Of a stretch of 21,254 bases of DNA, positions 20,094 through 21,254 are shown in pieces. The notes beneath the pieces were generated by a model, which was not told the DNA's origin, ran no database searches, and was given only the letters and a program-made list of their open reading frames with translations. Where the stretch lies: positions 1-21,254 of the forward strand of contig JBCCSZ010000122.1 of assembly GCA_039199225.1 (NCBI GenBank). The letters are read 5' to 3'. The translations under genes and the position numbers were made by a program. Positions within the stretch are counted from its first letter, which is position 1, and each line of letters begins with the position of its first letter. Origin of the DNA: JBCCSZ01 sp039199225. Its GTDB lineage: Bacteria; Bacteroidota; Bacteroidia; Chitinophagales; Saprospiraceae.

Positions 20094-21254
20094 TCATTCT
20101 CCAAATCCGCCACCACCCGGCGTCTCGATCCGTAGGCGTTCCCCCGCAGATAGGGTTTGGGTGGCAATGCCGTCCAGAGGTTCTCGCGTTCCATCTTGCC
20201 GGATGATAAACTGCTTTCCCTTTTGTCCAGGCCGACCACCAGCCGCCCCATAAGGCGCTTCCCTTCGGTGTTGGCTGATGAGGGTCATTTCCATTGCCTG
20301 TCGGAATTCCAACTCCCGGATCAGACCATCTCCTCCCCGCCACCGACCGCCACCTCCGGAGTCTCTTCGAATGGCAAACTGCCGAAGCAATATCGGGTAG
20401 CGAAATTCCAATTCCTCCGGATCGGTGATGCGCGTATTGGTCATGTGCTGATGTACGGCCGAACGACCGTGAAAATCATTCCCAGCACCTGCCCCACCTC
20501 CAATGGTTTCGTAATAGCCAAATTGTTCGTTGCCGAATAGAAAATTGTTCATCGTTCCCTGACTGCAAGCCACCTGGCCGAATGCCTTGAGCAGCGTATC
20601 AACCAGTCGCTGACTGACCTCTGTATTACCACCCACCACTGCCGGACATTTTGCAGGATCGTCACTGAAACGCGGATGCAGAAAGCTCGATTCGGGAAGT
20701 ACAATTCGAATGTGTTTCATCAAACCTTCGTTCAAAGGAATTTCGCGTTGGCAAAGCAGTCGCAGGACATATAATACGGCACTGTAAACAATTGAAATAT
20801 TCGCATTCAAATTGAAAGGATGAACCGGCGAGGTACCAGAAAAATCGAAGCCTATCTGGTCGGCTTCAAAGCGGATGGATAAAACGATTTGATGGCCATC
20901 GTCCAGCCGTTCTGTTGCTTTCAATACTTGGCCGTGATAAGGTCGCAATGTATTCTTCAGATAGGCAGCCGATAGTTCTTTGAGGGCAGCCATATAGTGG
21001 TGCAGTTTGGTCCGTCCGAAACGGCGACAAAGGTTTTGCAGCGCTTGTTGGCCCGAGCGGAGCGAGGCTAGGGCGGCATTGATATCTGCCAGGTTCTCAT
21101 TGGGCGAGCGGCTGGGGTAGGCGGCTTCCGTCAAGCGTTGATGAATGGCCTGCCATTGAATTTTTCCTTTTCGCAGTAAATAGGTTGGAGGAATGACGAC
21201 GCCTTCTTCTGCCAAAAATCGAGCATCGGGCGGCATGGAGCCAGGGCGTTTTCC
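20094..21254 (-). CDS. HyuB-type hydantoinase B/5-oxoprolinase subunit (5' end outside window)
   Basis: The 387 visible codons are the C-terminal two thirds of an N-methylhydantoinase B/5-oxoprolinase beta-type protein, which opens cyclic amides such as 5-oxoproline or hydantoins with ATP. Family motifs include PGSMPPDARFLAEEGVVIPP at the window edge, VVGGNTEVSQRLVD, SQGTMNNFLFGN, ETIGGGAGAG, HMTNTRITDPEELE, YPILL, the Gly-rich RRDSGGGGRWRGGDG and the terminal TPGGGGFG. An ATG lies at 21236, but the PGS residues before it are part of the conserved motif, so the gene clearly begins beyond 21254. It could be a separate HyuB subunit or the second half of a fused oxoprolinase; the missing part would decide this. 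Confidence 0.92.
   Translation of the reverse strand, partial: GKRPGSMPPDARFLAEEGVVIPPTYLLRKGKIQWQAIHQRLTEAAYPSRSPNENLADINAALASLRSGQQALQNLCRRFGRTKLHHYMAALKELSAAYLKNTLRPYHGQVLKATERLDDGHQIVLSIRFEADQIGFDFSGTSPVHPFNLNANISIVYSAVLYVLRLLCQREIPLNEGLMKHIRIVLPESSFLHPRFSDDPAKCPAVVGGNTEVSQRLVDTLLKAFGQVACSQGTMNNFLFGNEQFGYYETIGGGAGAGNDFHGRSAVHQHMTNTRITDPEELEFRYPILLRQFAIRRDSGGGGRWRGGDGLIRELEFRQAMEMTLISQHRREAPYGAAGGRPGQKGKQFIIRQDGTREPLDGIATQTLSAGERLRIETPGGGGFGE

Overview
The window looks like a chromosomal segment from a marine or environmental Bacteroidota bacterium, most likely Saprospiria/Lewinella-like. This is inferred from several things: a very large secreted protein built of Ig/PKD-like repeats, an HYR-like module and a lamin-tail module; lipoproteins with acidic residues after the lipid cysteine; start codons with almost no Shine-Dalgarno sequence; and TAnnTTTG-type -7 promoter elements. 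No tRNA, rRNA, CRISPR array or transposase was found.

Layout. (1) 1-4581, minus: the N-terminal 1527 codons of a giant secreted surface protein whose 3' end lies outside the window. Twelve Ig-like repeats form the regular series (C-A-A)(B-A-A)(C-A-A)(B-A-A). (2) 4991-10406: a likely amino-sugar salvage module. A NagX/HGSNAT-like membrane acyltransferase gene (minus) is divergent from a chitobiase-type GH20 hexosaminidase gene (plus), which is followed 16 nt later by an M20 peptidase gene. (3) 10724-11158, minus: a small secreted protein of unknown function. (4) 11472-16457, plus: a tight three-gene signalling operon made of an NtrC-type sigma-54 response regulator, a FIST-domain sensor protein and a soluble hybrid histidine kinase (GAF-like, PAS, HisKA, HATPase, REC, HPt). 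A 283-aa conserved hypothetical gene follows 41 nt later. (5) 17351-19158: interleaved inverted repeats between convergent genes, a surface-type lipoprotein (minus), a 56-aa membrane protein gene and a CIA30-domain protein. (6) 19378-21254: a TenA-like protein (plus) convergent with a HyuB/5-oxoprolinase beta-type subunit (minus) that is cut by the window end.

How the genes may work together. GH20 outside the inner membrane would release GlcNAc from chitin-type or glycan oligomers, and NagX would handle or modify the amino sugar at the inner membrane. The FIST protein, hybrid kinase and sigma-54 activator have every residue needed for a His-Asp-His-Asp phosphorelay and form the best candidate for an undescribed system here. 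FIST proteins encoded beside histidine kinases include the NO sensor NosP, so a small-ligand input is plausible, but neither the ligand nor the target genes can be read from the sequence.
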